A DNA stretch of 64,000 nucleotides from Calycina herbarum (lineage: Eukaryota > Ascomycota > Leotiomycetes > Helotiales > Pezizellaceae): the NCBI GenBank assembly GCA_001414485.1, contig LLEY01000104.1:62001-126000 (forward strand), in the 5' to 3' direction. The notes under the pieces were generated by a model that saw only the letters and a program-made list of their open reading frames with translations, had not been told where the DNA came from and did no database searches. Positions 52,001-63,111 of the stretch are shown here, one piece after another (positions within the stretch are counted from its first letter, which is position 1; every line of letters begins with the position of its first letter). The position numbers and the translations under genes are program-made.

Positions 52001-53389
52001 TTACTTCCTCATCTCGACGTAATTGCTGGGGAAAATACCAGTTCTCGTGCCAATGATTCCAGTCCTGAAAAGAGTTAGTAACACCCCCCAACAACAAATA
52101 TGATTCAAAACTTACCACCAGTCATTGGTACTATTAGTCTTCTTCGTCACCGTAATAATCTCACCCTTCTTGAATCCCAAATCGCCAGGTTGATCCGCAT
52201 CAAAAGTAAAAAGCGCAACAGCCTCATCCTGCTTCAATTGTCCAGTTTTACCAGCGAATAATGGCTTCGGAGCCGCAGGTCTTCCGGGACCGACCTTTCC
52301 ACTTCGAGGACTTGTAGGCGCATCCGAGTATCTATTATCGTCGAATCCACCTCGCGAACGTCCAGCTCCAGCAGTAAAGGTACTCGATCGGGATGGTCCA
52401 TTAGATGGGCGATCATATATATCATCCGCCCAAGTACTCGCTCGCTTCGGTCCACTGCTTGTAAAGTCGTTGGGTGCTCCTCGTCCACCTTCACCCATTG
52501 CACTCCCTCTTCGTCCTTCCCATACCACATCATCGTGTCTCTCGTCGTAAACTGGGACGTCGTTATAGATAGCATCTGAACTCCCAGAAACGCCCGCAAA
52601 TATCCTCGAATTGAGAATACTCATCAGTGGTTCCGCAGCAGGCGGTGGTCGTACTGCACCTCCCAAAAGTTGGGCCGTAGTAAGCCTTTGCCCATAAAGC
52701 TTCTCATTCGCATCTCTCCGTTCAATAATAGCGCTCCCCTCCAAACTAACACCGGCAAAAAGTCCCTTCGTCTTAGAATATGAGAAAATCCCCGCAACAC
52801 CCTTTAAACTCGCCGCACCTGCCGCCTCTGCATTTCTTCCCACCGGTCCAGCAGCAATCGAAACGTTAGCTCCGAGAGTAAGTTGTCCTTGTTGCGAGAA
52901 TGTCCGTACGGCCGCTGCGTCGTTGAGGATGAATACAAAGTCTGTGATTTCTAGCCCGAGTTGTCCTCCTACTCCTGCTCCACCCGTTCCTATTGCGGAG
53001 GGGGCACTCCATGTTCCGTCTGCGAGACGGGCTACTACGACGCCGTTTCCGTATCTTGCTGTTCCGATGAAGCCGCCTTTGATTACCGTGAGGATTGCGA
53101 GGCCCTGGGGTTATCGGTTAGTTTTCTTGGCTTTGGACAAGGGAGTTATAAACCAAACGAAAGGAATAGAGGAATAGGGACAAATGTACCTTAGCATTCG
53201 CAAGAATATTAGGAGGAATAACTTTATCAGGCGAAAAAGCCTGTCTCGGATCGACGAACGCAGTCAGAATCTTTCCGCATTTTCGACATTCGGCTGTAGC
53301 GGGGTAATCAGTTAAACCATTCCGGGAATCGGGGAAGCAAAAGACTTACAGGCCAGCGAAGAAGGGAGCGGATTATTGATGAAGCCCAT
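52001..53389 (-). CDS. Ysc84/Lsb3-type SYLF + SH3 domain protein
   Basis: Exons run from a start at 53389 (MGFINNPLPSSLA) through introns near 53300-53350, 53110-53185 and 52065-52116 to a stop at 52001, about 400 residues. The N-terminal SYLF/Ysc84 actin- and lipid-binding domain is clear: CRKCGKILTAF, VIPPNILANAKGLAILTVIK, GFIGTARYGNGVVVARL, WSAPSAI and VSIAAGPVGRNAEAA. A disordered middle follows, then a C-terminal SH3 domain (EAVALFTFDADQPGDLGFKK, GEIITV, NDWWTG, GIFPSNYVE) with the ALYDF/W/P-x-x-Y ligand-binding residues. These proteins act at cortical actin patches in endocytosis. Confidence 0.9.
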
Positions 53390-54108
53390 GACGAGTTGTC
53401 GGTAGTAATGCGCTTGCTCGAGAGGGAGTGTTGCTTAAGTTATATGTTGTGCGATCAGTGGATGGGTGTTTGGGACTTAGTGCAAACGGAGGGGTTGAAG
53501 CTTTGCGGGAAGCTCGGTAATTGTTTTTCGAATGGAGATGAGAAGATGGGAGGATGTTGAATAATATGAGGCTTGGAAGGGGTATTGTTATCCCAATTAG
53601 ACAGTTTTTAGGAAGTGAATCAGAAATCTGGGTGCAATTCTAGTTCAGTTGAGATCGGTATGATGCGTTCTGCTTAGAGCTAGATGACGCTACGCAACAC
53701 CCTTGTTAAACCACAAAGAAGGTGAGTGTGGCTGTGCTTCTCCACGCGGACTTTGGCCCGGCCATCCTCCGAGCATTCATGTCAAATCATTTCCTACAAC
53801 TTACTACTCGCTCTACGCACGAATAAACCATACAACCCATCACCGAATCTGCAGCCAAAGAATCGCTCATAATAATCGCCCCCCCCAAAAGAAGGGCACA
53901 AACCAACGCCCTCAAAACAAAGACGATCCCGAAACACCACACCCTCCTCACACCTCCTCAAACCCCCCTCTCGAATAAACCCCCTTCCAAGACTCCAAGA
54001 AACACCGCGCAATAAACTCAGCCCTCTCGCCTCCTCTTGCATACGAATACCTCTCTCGGTGTCCGCAAGAAGGGCACGAAAGAACCCCAAGCAGAACAAA
54101 CCACAAAA
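53390..54108. promoter_or_regulatory. Shared divergent promoter region, YSC84-like and SFT1-like genes
   Basis: The two genes start away from each other with 719 bases between. The right part (about 53870-54100) is C-rich and likely the 5' leader of the SNARE gene. No specific factor site is claimed. Confidence 0.5.
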
Positions 54109-54599
54109 ATGTCCGACGCCTACGAGCGCGAACGCCAGAACAACACCCGCCTCTCCGAACTCTCCTCGAAAGTCTCCGCCCTCCGCGGCGTAACAATAGA
54201 TATCTACGATAACGCCCGCGATCAAGATGTCATTGATAATACCGTACGTTGCCTCCCCTCCCTCTCCCTATTTCCATTTCATGGTCAGATTTACCCCGGA
54301 TTTTGGGTTGGACCCCTGTTCCGCTTCAAATTCAAGTTTGTAAAGAACATGGGGAGAGGATGGAAAGAAGGGGCATATATGAAAAGGATGGGATATGGTT
54401 ATGAGAAGTGGATGAGAGTTATATGCTAACCGTTTAACAGTCCGATACATTCTCCTCAATGAGCACCTCCCTGAAAGGCTCCGCCGGACGACTAGGCCGC
54501 ATGGCAGCGAGCGGGAATAAAGTAGCGATCTTCAAGTTATCCGGTATATTAATAGGGACCGTACTCGTCCTCTGGTTCTTATGGGGTCTTTTCGTTTGA
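54109..54599 (+). CDS. Sft1/Bet1-like Qc-SNARE
   Basis: Exons 54109-54243 and 54441-54599 give 97 residues. The first 75 form the SNARE motif (NNTRLSELSSKVSALRGVTI, DIYDNARDQDVIDNT, SDTFSSMSTSLKGS) with the Gln at the zero layer expected in DQDVID; a single C-terminal transmembrane anchor follows (LSGILIGTVLVLWFLWGLFV). The short length without an N-terminal extension resembles yeast Sft1 (97 residues) more than Bet1 (142). Role: retrograde intra-Golgi fusion. The intron (197 bases) is longer than most in this window. Confidence 0.85.
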
Positions 54600-54975
54600 G
54601 CAAATCAATTACAAGGCATGAGATCGGGGCATTACAAGGAGCATGGGCAAGACGAGAGGGGATTCGAAATGGAACCAGGAGAGGGGAGTATTTTATTTGG
54701 AGAGGTGTACTTGTATTTGGTATATAACTGTCTGTAGCATAGCACAAGCGGCGTTTTTCAAGGATAGGAAAGGGGGGCAATGGGTTAAATGAATTTACTG
54801 TCAAATACTTCAGGAAATCATCAGATTCATATTTACTTGGTTAGGTTACACTACATGGTCTGGAAAAAATACAAATTTGTACTCTTTTAATTGTAAAGTT
54901 TTTGTTATAAAGTAGTCAGGTACCTAGGAATGTTTATGCAGGTTCATCCAATCCTAGTACGATTATACCCATCAT
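54600..54975. other. Convergent 3' region
   Basis: Short region between the ends of the SNARE and ArfGAP genes. Nothing else seen. Confidence 0.6.
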
Positions 54976-56741
54976 CTAACCCCAAACATTAGAGAACAAA
55001 TCCGCGTCATTAGCCGCAAACCCACCCGCAGGTTTAGACTGAGTGGTGCTAGAGCTCTGCGTAACTGGTGCAGCACTGCTCCATCCCCCGAAATCATCAT
55101 CCGGAGTAACTTTTGGTGGTGCCGAAGTCGTTGGACTGAATGTACCACCTCCACCTGGAATGATACTTTGGCTAGCTAACGAGTTTGAACTTGATCCCCA
55201 GCCGAAATTTGCTGATGCTTGTGGTGATGCCACCGCTGGCTTCGTTGTAACTGGGCTCTTGGTGGAACCCCAACCTGCATCATTGGACCCCCCCCAAGCA
55301 TCACTATCTGACCAGTTGTTCATGGCTGTCATCGCTGGTTGAGGCTTTGGCGCGGGAGCGGGAGCGGGAGCGGGCTGGGAAAGATTGAAGACGGATTGTT
55401 GGGCAGGAGGCGAGGTCATTTTTGGTTGAGGGGCTGCAGCTGGGGGAGCAGCGGGGGTAGAAAAGTCGAAGAGATCGTTCATGCCAGAGCTTGAAACGAG
55501 TGCTGCGCTGGGAGCAGAATCAAAAGCGCCGAATCCACTGGAAGAGCTGAAGCCGCGCGATGGCTGAGGAGGTTGTTGCTGTACTGGCTTGGAGGCAGGT
55601 TTAGTATCGAAAAAGCTACCTCCCATCAAGTTTCCTGGTGGTGACTTTTGAGAAGGTTGGTGGCTAGACAGATTACCGAGGCCTGAGAATGCTGATGGTT
55701 TTGGTTGTGCTTGTATTCCAGGTGAAGTTGAATTAGAAAAGCTCAAGCCGCTGAAAGCATCATTCATTCCTCCAAATTGTGTCTTTTGTGCTGGAGGGGA
55801 TTGCTGCATAGGCGATTGCATATTTCCAAATGAGCCGGAATGAGCATGGGACGGCTGTTGTTGCTGCTGCTGTGGTTGCGGTCGAGGAGCTGAGGCATAT
55901 AATGACAGAATTGATTGCTTAAGGTCTGGCCGTGACTGAACTCCAGGAGTAGAAGCGGCGCTTGATGGTCGATTTGGAGGAGGCGCTTCGGTACCAAAGA
56001 AATCCAAACCGAGCAATGAGTCCGCAGGTTTCGTTTGCTTGGGAGGAGCAGGTTCGGCTTTGGGAGGCGGAGGTCTTGACATAGATGGTGCCGCGGACAT
56101 TGCTCTTGAAGGGGGAACATCGTCGTCTCCGAAGATATCTTGTTGCGGGGCTCTTCTAACTTGAGATGGCCCGGAAGAGGCAGCCTTTTGCGAAGTGGAA
56201 CGTTCAATAGCCTGTTTCTCCTTTACCAAACTCAGAGGCACATCGTCGTCCCCATCAGCATCCAAGGTCGAGGGATCCGGTATTGGTCCTTCTGCCACCC
56301 ACCTCTTGGAATCGTATTTTGTCCTGATAAAGTTCTCAATCTTTGCCTCGGATGGCACATGGCCAGGCGCCAGTTTTGCTTCCCAGTACTTGTTCGCTCT
56401 CGAGTTTCCCCATTTCAAGACACTTTGTAACTGTTCGTCGGTCCAGGAGTCGAGATCCACGGATTTGACTCTGCTAATATGTGTGCCCATGCCTCGGTGT
56501 ATGCCAGAACATCTTATGCAGACGAATACGCCCAAATTCCAGCTTGCCCATCTTGGATCTGTTAACGAAGCATAGGGTTAGCCGTAGAACCAACGAGAGT
56601 CGCAGATGTGGAATCAAGCTTACGCTTATTTCTTTTGCAATCGGCGCATGTCTTATTGCCCTCCAGTTTTACCAGACTTTTGAGAGTCTGTGTGTTTTGT
56701 GCAGCGCGCTCCGCCGCAGGATTCGGGGGCCTGCGCGACAT
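54976..56741 (-). CDS. ArfGAP (Age2/SMAP type)
   Basis: The start at 56741 (MSRRPPNPAAERAAQNTQTL) and a single intron at about 56553-56622 give about 567 residues. The ArfGAP zinc finger is at residues about 33-56: CADC, then a 16-residue spacer ending GVF, then VCIRC, followed by the catalytic Arg in SGIHRGMGTHISRVKSVDLD. The long C-terminal part is low complexity with repeated FGG/FS/NPF-like and Gln, Pro and Ala runs (PRPQPQQQQQQ, APAPAPAPKP) and ends in DLFSNVWG. It stimulates GTP hydrolysis on Arf for vesicle coat release at the trans-Golgi. It is convergent with the SNARE gene to its left. Confidence 0.9.
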
Positions 56742-57175
56742 GGTGAGCCTCGATATTTGTAATATGTAGGTGTATTGTGGAATCGGATGAGGCTGTTGTG
56801 TTCTGTGGTAGAGTAGTGTTGGTTTGAATGGCGGCGTCTTGATTCCACATATGTATGTCGGGTTGGGCTGCCAAAGTGGTTTCAAGGGTGATAAGGCGGC
56901 GGTTTAGTAGTGGGAACTCAGCCTCCGATAATCCGCCGATGGAATCTGATGAGCAGGGGTATCGACAGGGGGTACGAACGAATGGCTACTCTCGAAACTG
57001 ATGTCGTCAATTCAGCGCGGGGCTGAGAGACCATTTGGAAGCATTTCATCGAGGGAAACATTTCAAATACCGGTACATCTCATCTCACACTTCAACTGTG
57101 CCACCATCTTGTATTCCAAACACATATCTTCCCTTCTACTCCTCACCTGCTGCCCAGCTTCCTATTAAAGTCTCT
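56742..57175. promoter_or_regulatory. Divergent promoter region, ArfGAP and methionine sulfoxide reductase
   Basis: 434 bases separate the start of the ArfGAP from the chosen start of msrB. An in-frame upstream ATG for msrB at 57035 falls inside this stretch. No binding site is claimed. Confidence 0.5.
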
Positions 57176-57853
57176 ATGCGCATTCCCAACTTCCCATCTA
57201 TTGTTCGTACCTTCTACACAATAAGCAACTACACAGCTCGTCTCTCCGCGAAATCACCACATAAAGCCCTCCACCCATTTACAAGAGGAACAGTTCTCAA
57301 GTCTATGCCGACCATCCCCTTCTTTGGCAGTTTCTTCAGTTCAACCAGTTCCCCCAAAATGTCCTACCCCCTCCAAAAAAGCGACGACGAGTGGCAAGCC
57401 GTCCTCAACAAAGGTACTTCCTCTCGCCACCTACCCTCCAACCCACAACTAACAACTCAATTAGAACAATTCCGCGTTCTGCGAGAAAAAGGAACCGAAG
57501 CTCCCTACGTTGGAAAATACGACAAACACATGCCCGAAACCGGTGTCTACACCTGCGCAGGCTGCGACGCCCCTCTCTACAAAGCGAACCATAAATTCAA
57601 ATCGGGTTGCGGATGGCCTGCTTATTTCGATAATATCCCTGGTGCGGTGACTCGGCATACGGATAGTACTTTGGGCATGTCGAGGACAGAGATTGTGTGC
57701 TCGAATTGTGGGGGGCATTTGGGTCATGTTTTTAAGGGCGAGGGATATCCTACGCCGACGGATGAGAGACATTGTGTTAATAGTATTAGCATGAAGTTTT
57801 CGCCTGAGGATAAGGTTGTTGAGGGGGCTGCGAAGCCGGAGAGTAAGGCTTAG
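57176..57853 (+). CDS. Methionine-R-sulfoxide reductase B (MsrB)
   Basis: Exons 57176-57413 and 57465-57853 give 208 residues. The domain (from KSDDEWQAVLNKEQFRVLRE) contains two zinc-binding CxxC pairs (CAGC and CSNC), GCGWPAYFDN, and the catalytic Cys in DERHCVNS. It reduces methionine-R-sulfoxide with thioredoxin, repairing oxidised proteins. The first 60 residues are Arg/Ser/Thr-rich with hydrophobic faces and suit a mitochondrial presequence. Further in-frame ATGs at 57306 and 57360 (MSYPLQK) could give a cytosolic form. The intron is 51 bases long, divisible by three and stop-free, so a retained-intron protein of 225 residues is possible. Confidence 0.9.
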   Translation: MRIPNFPSIVRTFYTISNYTARLSAKSPHKALHPFTRGTVLKSMPTIPFFGSFFSSTSSPKMSYPLQKSDDEWQAVLNKGTSSRHLPSNPQLTTQLEQFRVLREKGTEAPYVGKYDKHMPETGVYTCAGCDAPLYKANHKFKSGCGWPAYFDNIPGAVTRHTDSTLGMSRTEIVCSNCGGHLGHVFKGEGYPTPTDERHCVNSISMKFSPEDKVVEGAAKPESKA

Positions 57854-59128
57854 GTTTGACAATATGTTTTGTTGCTTTGTATTGGAGATGGTTTTGATAA
57901 GGCCGAAATGATAATGACACTCTCCATTTGGCTTTTGGAGTGATTGTATTTGGATATGTTTCTGGGTTCTTTTGCTTCGTGCTGTAACATTATATTGAAC
58001 TAGTACTCGTACTGAAGGAAGAAAAGAAATGAAGGTTGCTTTCATAGGTTTTGTTGCATGTCGCACTTTTGCAATTGTTCCAGATTTCCTCAATTATTGT
58101 TCAACATCAGATGAAATTATACTTTACAGTGAAAGCTGTATTTTCAAGTTTTGTTGCACATCGCACTTTTCCAAATGTCCCAGATGTTGTTAATAATTTG
58201 AGAAGTACAAACAAACATCAGATTAATGATTTCAAAGTGATTATAGTTTGTAGTGAAAGCTGTGTCCAGAAGGTCTGTTGCCCCAGGGGGTGCAGGAATT
58301 CGTAACTGGTCAAGCAGAGTACCTCCACGCTGCTCCCTTAATTGTTTGACTAAGAATTAGATAATTAATTCAATTATCTGACACAGCTGGAACAATTAGA
58401 TTATGTTGCCTTTATTATTCCAGAGAATTGTGAGATTATAGAAGATCAGGTGCCTTAGATGTTGCACTTTTCAAGTTGTCCTAGGTCTTCTAAACTCTTT
58501 CTAAATTTTAAACAGATTTTAGATTAGTTTATAAGTTTTGTTGGACATCGCGGTATTTATATCGGATATAATTTTTGAGTGAGAAAGGAATGAAGAAAAA
58601 GGAGTTGAGTGAGGGTCCGATTGAGGCTTCCCCGATCTGGAGGGTTCAAACAATCGCCTGAGTTTTAGTCGCCTCGCTTAATTTCTGACCTTACATCTAA
58701 GGACACTACTAAACTACATCTACTAAGCTACGCTAAAGCAACGTTCCCTTCGTTATAAATTGCTTTATTCAGAATTCTGAGTCATAATCTACAGTCTGGA
58801 TTCTCGATCCAAATATAACGTCAAAATGAGATGGAAATCGACACCTCATCCTACCCTAGAACAGAGACCGTTAATTTAGTGTGAAGGTAGAAAATAAGAG
58901 ACATTACAGAGCTTTAATAACTCGCATTTCCGTTTATTTTCTCCTGCAGCTCTCTCATCAATAAACGGTCTGACAGTAACTTGTTTTCCAACTCTAAAAT
59001 CAACAACCAGCAAAGTCATCACTTAACATTCAACATTTCAGCAAGCGTCACCACAAGCTCTAGCACCAACCCAAACCAACCCAAACCAATCCAAAATCCA
59101 AAAACAAAGTCAACAAATCAACTCAAAA
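57854..59128. other. Intergenic with diverged tandem repeat
   Basis: No gene. The section 58030-58560 holds repeat units described separately. The last 150 bases before 59129 (AACCCAAACCAACCC-like) are probably the 5' leader of the next gene. Confidence 0.5.
58030..58560 (+). repeat. Diverged tandem repeat, units of about 100-120 bp
   Basis: Unit 1 (58042-58139) and unit 2 (58145-58258) both run TTTTGTTGCA.(T/C)(A/G)TCGCACTTTT..AA.TGT.CCAGAT, then AACATCAGAT and end with AGTGAAAGCTGT. A third partial copy lies near 58458-58555 (GTTGCACTTTTCAAGTTGTC and later TTTTGTTGGACATCGC). No function is evident. Confidence 0.65.
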
Positions 59129-59983
59129 ATGGCATCCTTCCGCGTCGCCAATCACTTCATCAGCCTTGAAACCTATGGAACCTCCTGTCCTCACCGAAAA
59201 ATCTCCAGCCCCAGCCCGATATACTACAGCAAAAACGAAAACAACGCACCATCCCCACAAATCCTGAAATCAGCCGACAAAACCCTACACAGACTCAGCA
59301 ATCTCCAAAAGTGCATTTCCCGCCCCATCCAAAAAGTCCACGAACGCCTCGTGGGAAGTGAGGATAGCATGAGCCTTGGAGAAAATCCAGAGCATGATAG
59401 TTTGAACCCTGTTCCTCATTGGGTGGACCTTTCCAAATCTCCCGAGAAGGTGGTTGTCAAAAAGGAGTTGGATGGTTTTGAGAAGCAGTTCAAGAAATTC
59501 ACGGGCAGGACATGTTTGACGTACGAAACCAGATATCAAACTCTCGCCTCTCTCCCGAAGGAAACTATGATCATCGTCAACTCCGATGGCAAGAAATTCA
59601 TCGCTCTCCCCAATTCGAAACGCCTCCGCACTTATCGAGGCGAACTACCAGCGCCGCTGCATATTCGAAACCTAGAGCTTTACGTCGTCTTCCAGGATTC
59701 GGAAGATAAGCATACACAGGTTTTTTGGGATGGAGATCTTATTCCGTCTGCTCCTGTTTATCCGGAACAAAAAGAGTGTGTGTATTGTTCGAGACAAGAG
59801 AGTAGGAGAGGAGAACACTTATTATATGAGAGGGGAATGAGTAAGGAGGAAGGAATGGAGGGCAAGAGAATTCTTGGGAGGAAGGCGAAGAGTGATGGAG
59901 TGAAGAAACACGCGGGCGAGTATTTGAAGATACTTACTGGGAGTAGAATGGAACGCTCTACTGAATTAATTTTGAGGAAGTAA
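59129..59983 (+). CDS. Hypothetical protein, 284 residues
   Basis: The single open frame starts in a normal context (AAAAATGGC) and has typical codon use. The middle (LDGFEKQFKKFTGRTCLTYE, KETMIIVNSDGKKFIALPNS, LELYVVFQDSEDKHTQVFWD) looks like a folded domain. The C-terminus is Lys/Arg/Glu-rich and contains CVYCSRQESRRGEHLLYERG, a single CxxC with no partner pair. I do not recognise the family. It lies in the orphan-rich right end of the window, so it may be lineage-specific. Confidence 0.6.
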   Translation: MASFRVANHFISLETYGTSCPHRKISSPSPIYYSKNENNAPSPQILKSADKTLHRLSNLQKCISRPIQKVHERLVGSEDSMSLGENPEHDSLNPVPHWVDLSKSPEKVVVKKELDGFEKQFKKFTGRTCLTYETRYQTLASLPKETMIIVNSDGKKFIALPNSKRLRTYRGELPAPLHIRNLELYVVFQDSEDKHTQVFWDGDLIPSAPVYPEQKECVYCSRQESRRGEHLLYERGMSKEEGMEGKRILGRKAKSDGVKKHAGEYLKILTGSRMERSTELILRK

Positions 59984-60238
59984 TGCAAACCTAGGACAAT
60001 TTGAAAAAATTCTGGCCTACAATAAATTATACCTCTCGTTTGTGAATTATTTTATAACAGGAAGTCACAGGGAACTTATACGAGGTACTTGTGTTATGAG
60101 TCGCACTATGCAGTCTGCTTTAAAATCTCTCTCTTCATTCACCCCTGAAAAACATACCCCGGAGCGTATACCCAAACCCAAACCCATCTCCCCCCCTCCC
60201 CTCGCAAATGCCTACTTAGATGATTTGATTGCTGAGAT

Positions 60239-61566
60239 TTAGCCTGCGAGCTCTTTTTGAGAAGCCAGAACCTCCTCTTTACTAACTTCAAAAGTATCCC
60301 AGCTCTCGACATCCGGCATACCCTCGTATCTCTTTAATGGAGTAGTTGAGAATAGATTACCTAGCTTAACAACCTTCCATTTCTTGTTCTTGTTATCAAA
60401 CTCGTCGAGGTCCTCTGGGGAATAACATCTGTGTATGCAAGGTAACTCGCTATACTCCTTCTCGTGTCCTGAACCCATCTCAGCAACAGGAACATGCGTA
60501 GACCGCATAGCATAGAGACTGCCATCTGGAATCTTTGCTATAACAATCCAGTGTGTTGACTTGTTTTCAATTTGGATCCGACCAAGAGGGAGTGCTAAGA
60601 ATTTCCAGAGTTTAGCACTAGAAGTGTTCTTAAAGTGTAGCTGAGCGTACGTGAGAGAACTATGATAGTATGTTTCCCGAGGGAACATATTTCGCGAGCT
60701 TTCGTGATCAAGAAGCAGGAGGCCAAGAGAGTATCGGTTCGAAGGGAGTAGTAATTGAAAACCCTGGACGCCTGAATGTTCACGAAAGCGGAAAGAGGAC
60801 GTTTTCGATGGTGTCAAGTTGTATAACCAAAGAACGCAGAGATAATTCAAAGACTTCGTTAGTGATCTTTTGAGGGACTCCCAGAGTCTTTTGAGGGACT
60901 TCCAGAGTCTTGTTGAGGACAGTGATGGCTTTGTTTTCACAGAGGTTTCGAAGTATTTCAATGACCTCATTTGATGTAGGTAGTGGTCTACTGCTATCAT
61001 CACTAGCATCAGATTCACCGTCGACATCAGATTCGCCATCGGCATCAGATCCACCATCAGCATCAGATTCACTGGCAGCCAACTTCAAATTATTCATATC
61101 TGTGGCAGTGTTGATAGAAACATCATGATAGGGACAGAGACCACCTAGACGCAAGTTAGCTAGTAGTAGAGAAGAGTATACTAGTCGTACCTTCAAAGAT
61201 GTTGCTTTCGTTGCTTGATCCTACTGCAAGTGTAGGTAGATGATTGGAAGGTGTTTCTTGAGTTGAATTTGAATGTGGGTTGTAGGTTGTCGCTGAGGGC
61301 GAAGTTAGAAGTAAGGCGTGAGTGGGAAGTGTGATTTGGTGGTTGTTAACCATTTTGCAGACAACCATTTTGTAGACAACCATTTTGCAGACAAGTTGAA
61401 GGAGTTGTTCTGAGAGATTGGTGGAAGTAGTTGTTCTGAGAGACTGGTGGAAGGAATTGTTCTGAGAGACTGGTGGAAGGAATTGTTCTGAGAGACTGGT
61501 GGAAGAAGGGTCGAGACTAAATAAGGAATAAGGAATCAAGCAAGCAGACTGTTGAGTAGTTGCCAA
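60239..61566 (-). CDS. Hypothetical protein with uncertain exon structure
   Basis: Coding signal runs on the minus strand from 61566 (MATTQQSACLIPYSLFSLDP) to a stop at 60239. An intron near 61145-61190 probably links the first exon to an acidic repeat (SESDADGGSDADGESDVDGE). A second frame change occurs near 60785-60810, where VIQLDTIENVLF is followed by FREHSGVQGFQLLLPSNRYS only after a shift; no good intron fits, so it may be a frameshift. The C-terminal half (WKFLALPLGRIQIENKSTHW, IVIAKIPDGSLYAMRS) looks like a folded domain. Family not recognised. Confidence 0.45.
61009..61075. repeat. 18-bp coding repeat (Ser/Asp-rich)
   Basis: About four units of 18 bases (GCATCAGATTCACCATCG-like) within the preceding gene encode repeats of S-D-[AV]-D-G-[GE]. 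The unit length is divisible by three, so the frame is kept. Confidence 0.7.
61402..61508. repeat. 26-bp tandem repeat inside coding sequence
   Basis: Four copies of GTTCTGAGAGACTGGTGGAA plus GGAATT (variants AGATTGG and GTAGTT) follow each other. Because 26 is not a multiple of three, the same DNA is read in successive frames: SLSEQFLPPV, SQNNSFHQ, SLRTTTSTN, LSEQLLQL. Confidence 0.8.
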
Positions 61567-61986
61567 GTTGTTGTTCTTATTATCAGAAGGACAAGGTGGT
61601 TTGGCTTGTTGTTTTACAGTAGTCTATGGGTGTTGAGAAGATGTTTTTATAGTCGTTTTCACGAAACAAGCTGGTAGTGAATCATCTGTCTGTATTACTT
61701 TATGCTCTCACATGCTAAAAATCATTCGGTAAAAACTGCCTGAGACGTGACTAGCTGACACGTAACTATAACACGTGAAATTGCCAGCTGTCATTTTTAT
61801 AAGTCAGATGTTTGCTTTTGGACATTTGATACAGGTTGGTGTGTTAATAAATCAACCATTTTCTAATATACAAACAAGAGAAGTATAAAACAAGGACAGC
61901 ATAAATAGTCAGTTCAAGACAAGTAATTTATCTCAAATCTCTGCTCTATTATTTATCGCATAGAACTTTGACTTACTGTACTTACA

Positions 61987-63111
61987 ATGTCTAACGACCA
62001 AGATTCTGAGCATGACTACAATATTGAGCTCCATAAGAGATTTTTTAAAAAACGTCAAGAATTTGCCACAGATACTTCTCCAAACTCTGCCACAGATATT
62101 TTTCTGTGGGCAAGTAAAAAAGAAAAGATGAATGAACGTTGGAAGGAATACATGTCATATGTTAAAGGAAGCAATACCATTGGTGACAATTTACACAAGA
62201 CCCTAGAGACGTTACTCACCAACAATGTTCATATACCCCAAAATTCTCCACTTCCAAAACTCATCAAAAAGATTTTCCGAATCCTTTACACCTTTCATCA
62301 TATTCTGGATTTAGACATATGGAATGACGAGACTAAAGACCCCGGCGGCACCATAGGAGAAATTCGGAAACATAAAAAGTCATCAATCACTAAGACGAAA
62401 TTCAACGACTTGAGTAAAGACCTTCGCAAGACCGCTTCAACGCTTGCTCATTCATATTTGCTGGAATAAGAAGCTACCTCACTTCTAAACTAATGGGAGA
62501 CTAAGGAAGTAAAGACTGAAGTTCCAGCAGAAGGGGTTCTCGTCCTTGCAATGCAGTGTATTTGCAATACTCTGTTCTACATAGAGCAATCGCCCACTCT
62601 TGAAGAAGTCGTTGGTTATTTAGGTCCATTGTGCAAACCTTCTAATGGGAACCCTATCAGTATCTTCCTTGGCCCCAACGAGATGGCTCCTGGTACTCAC
62701 GACTCCACACAACGATCACCAATACAATACATCGTCGGCGGATGCACGTTGAAGTTCCCGAAATACTTGACTCATGTCTACGATGCTCACGCCAACAAGC
62801 GGGAAAATGCAATGGTCGAGATTCCTAACACCAATACTACACAAAGCAACCATTCTATGATTTTTGAACAGGCAACGAAAGGACTCAAAGTTTATGAGAA
62901 GGTGCCAGAATCAGAAGCAAGGAACATGCGTAGCACAGCAAATCGGAATCAGAATTTATTGACCTCACTCCACCGAGGTCAAGCATATAGAGTCAAAAAC
63001 GCGGGTCTCGAAAAGCTAGACCCATGTCAAAAGTGTTCAAGCCTCTACAAAGACTTTGGCGAGACGGGCTACCCACTCCGCCTAGTTCTTGTGATGCTTT
63101 GTTTGGTGTGA
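61987..63111 (+). pseudogene. Hypothetical protein gene interrupted by two in-frame TAA codons
   Basis: A frame of 160 codons (MSNDQDSEHDYNIELHKRFF to AHSYLLE) stops with TAA at 62467. The same frame continues with EATSLLN, a second TAA at 62491, then WETKEVKTEVPAEGVLVLAM and a further 186 codons to 63111. The joined product would be about 374 residues. No simple intron spanning the stops keeps the phase. Each TAA could be a mutated CAA. Alternatively these are two genes, the second starting at 62551. It contains one CxxC (DPCQKCSS) near the end. Family not recognised. Confidence 0.45.

Noticed and set aside
60042..60242. 66-codon frame with Pro/Lys-rich tail between two hypothetical genes
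   Set aside because: Too short, no motif; it could be a stray exon, but no splice partner was found.
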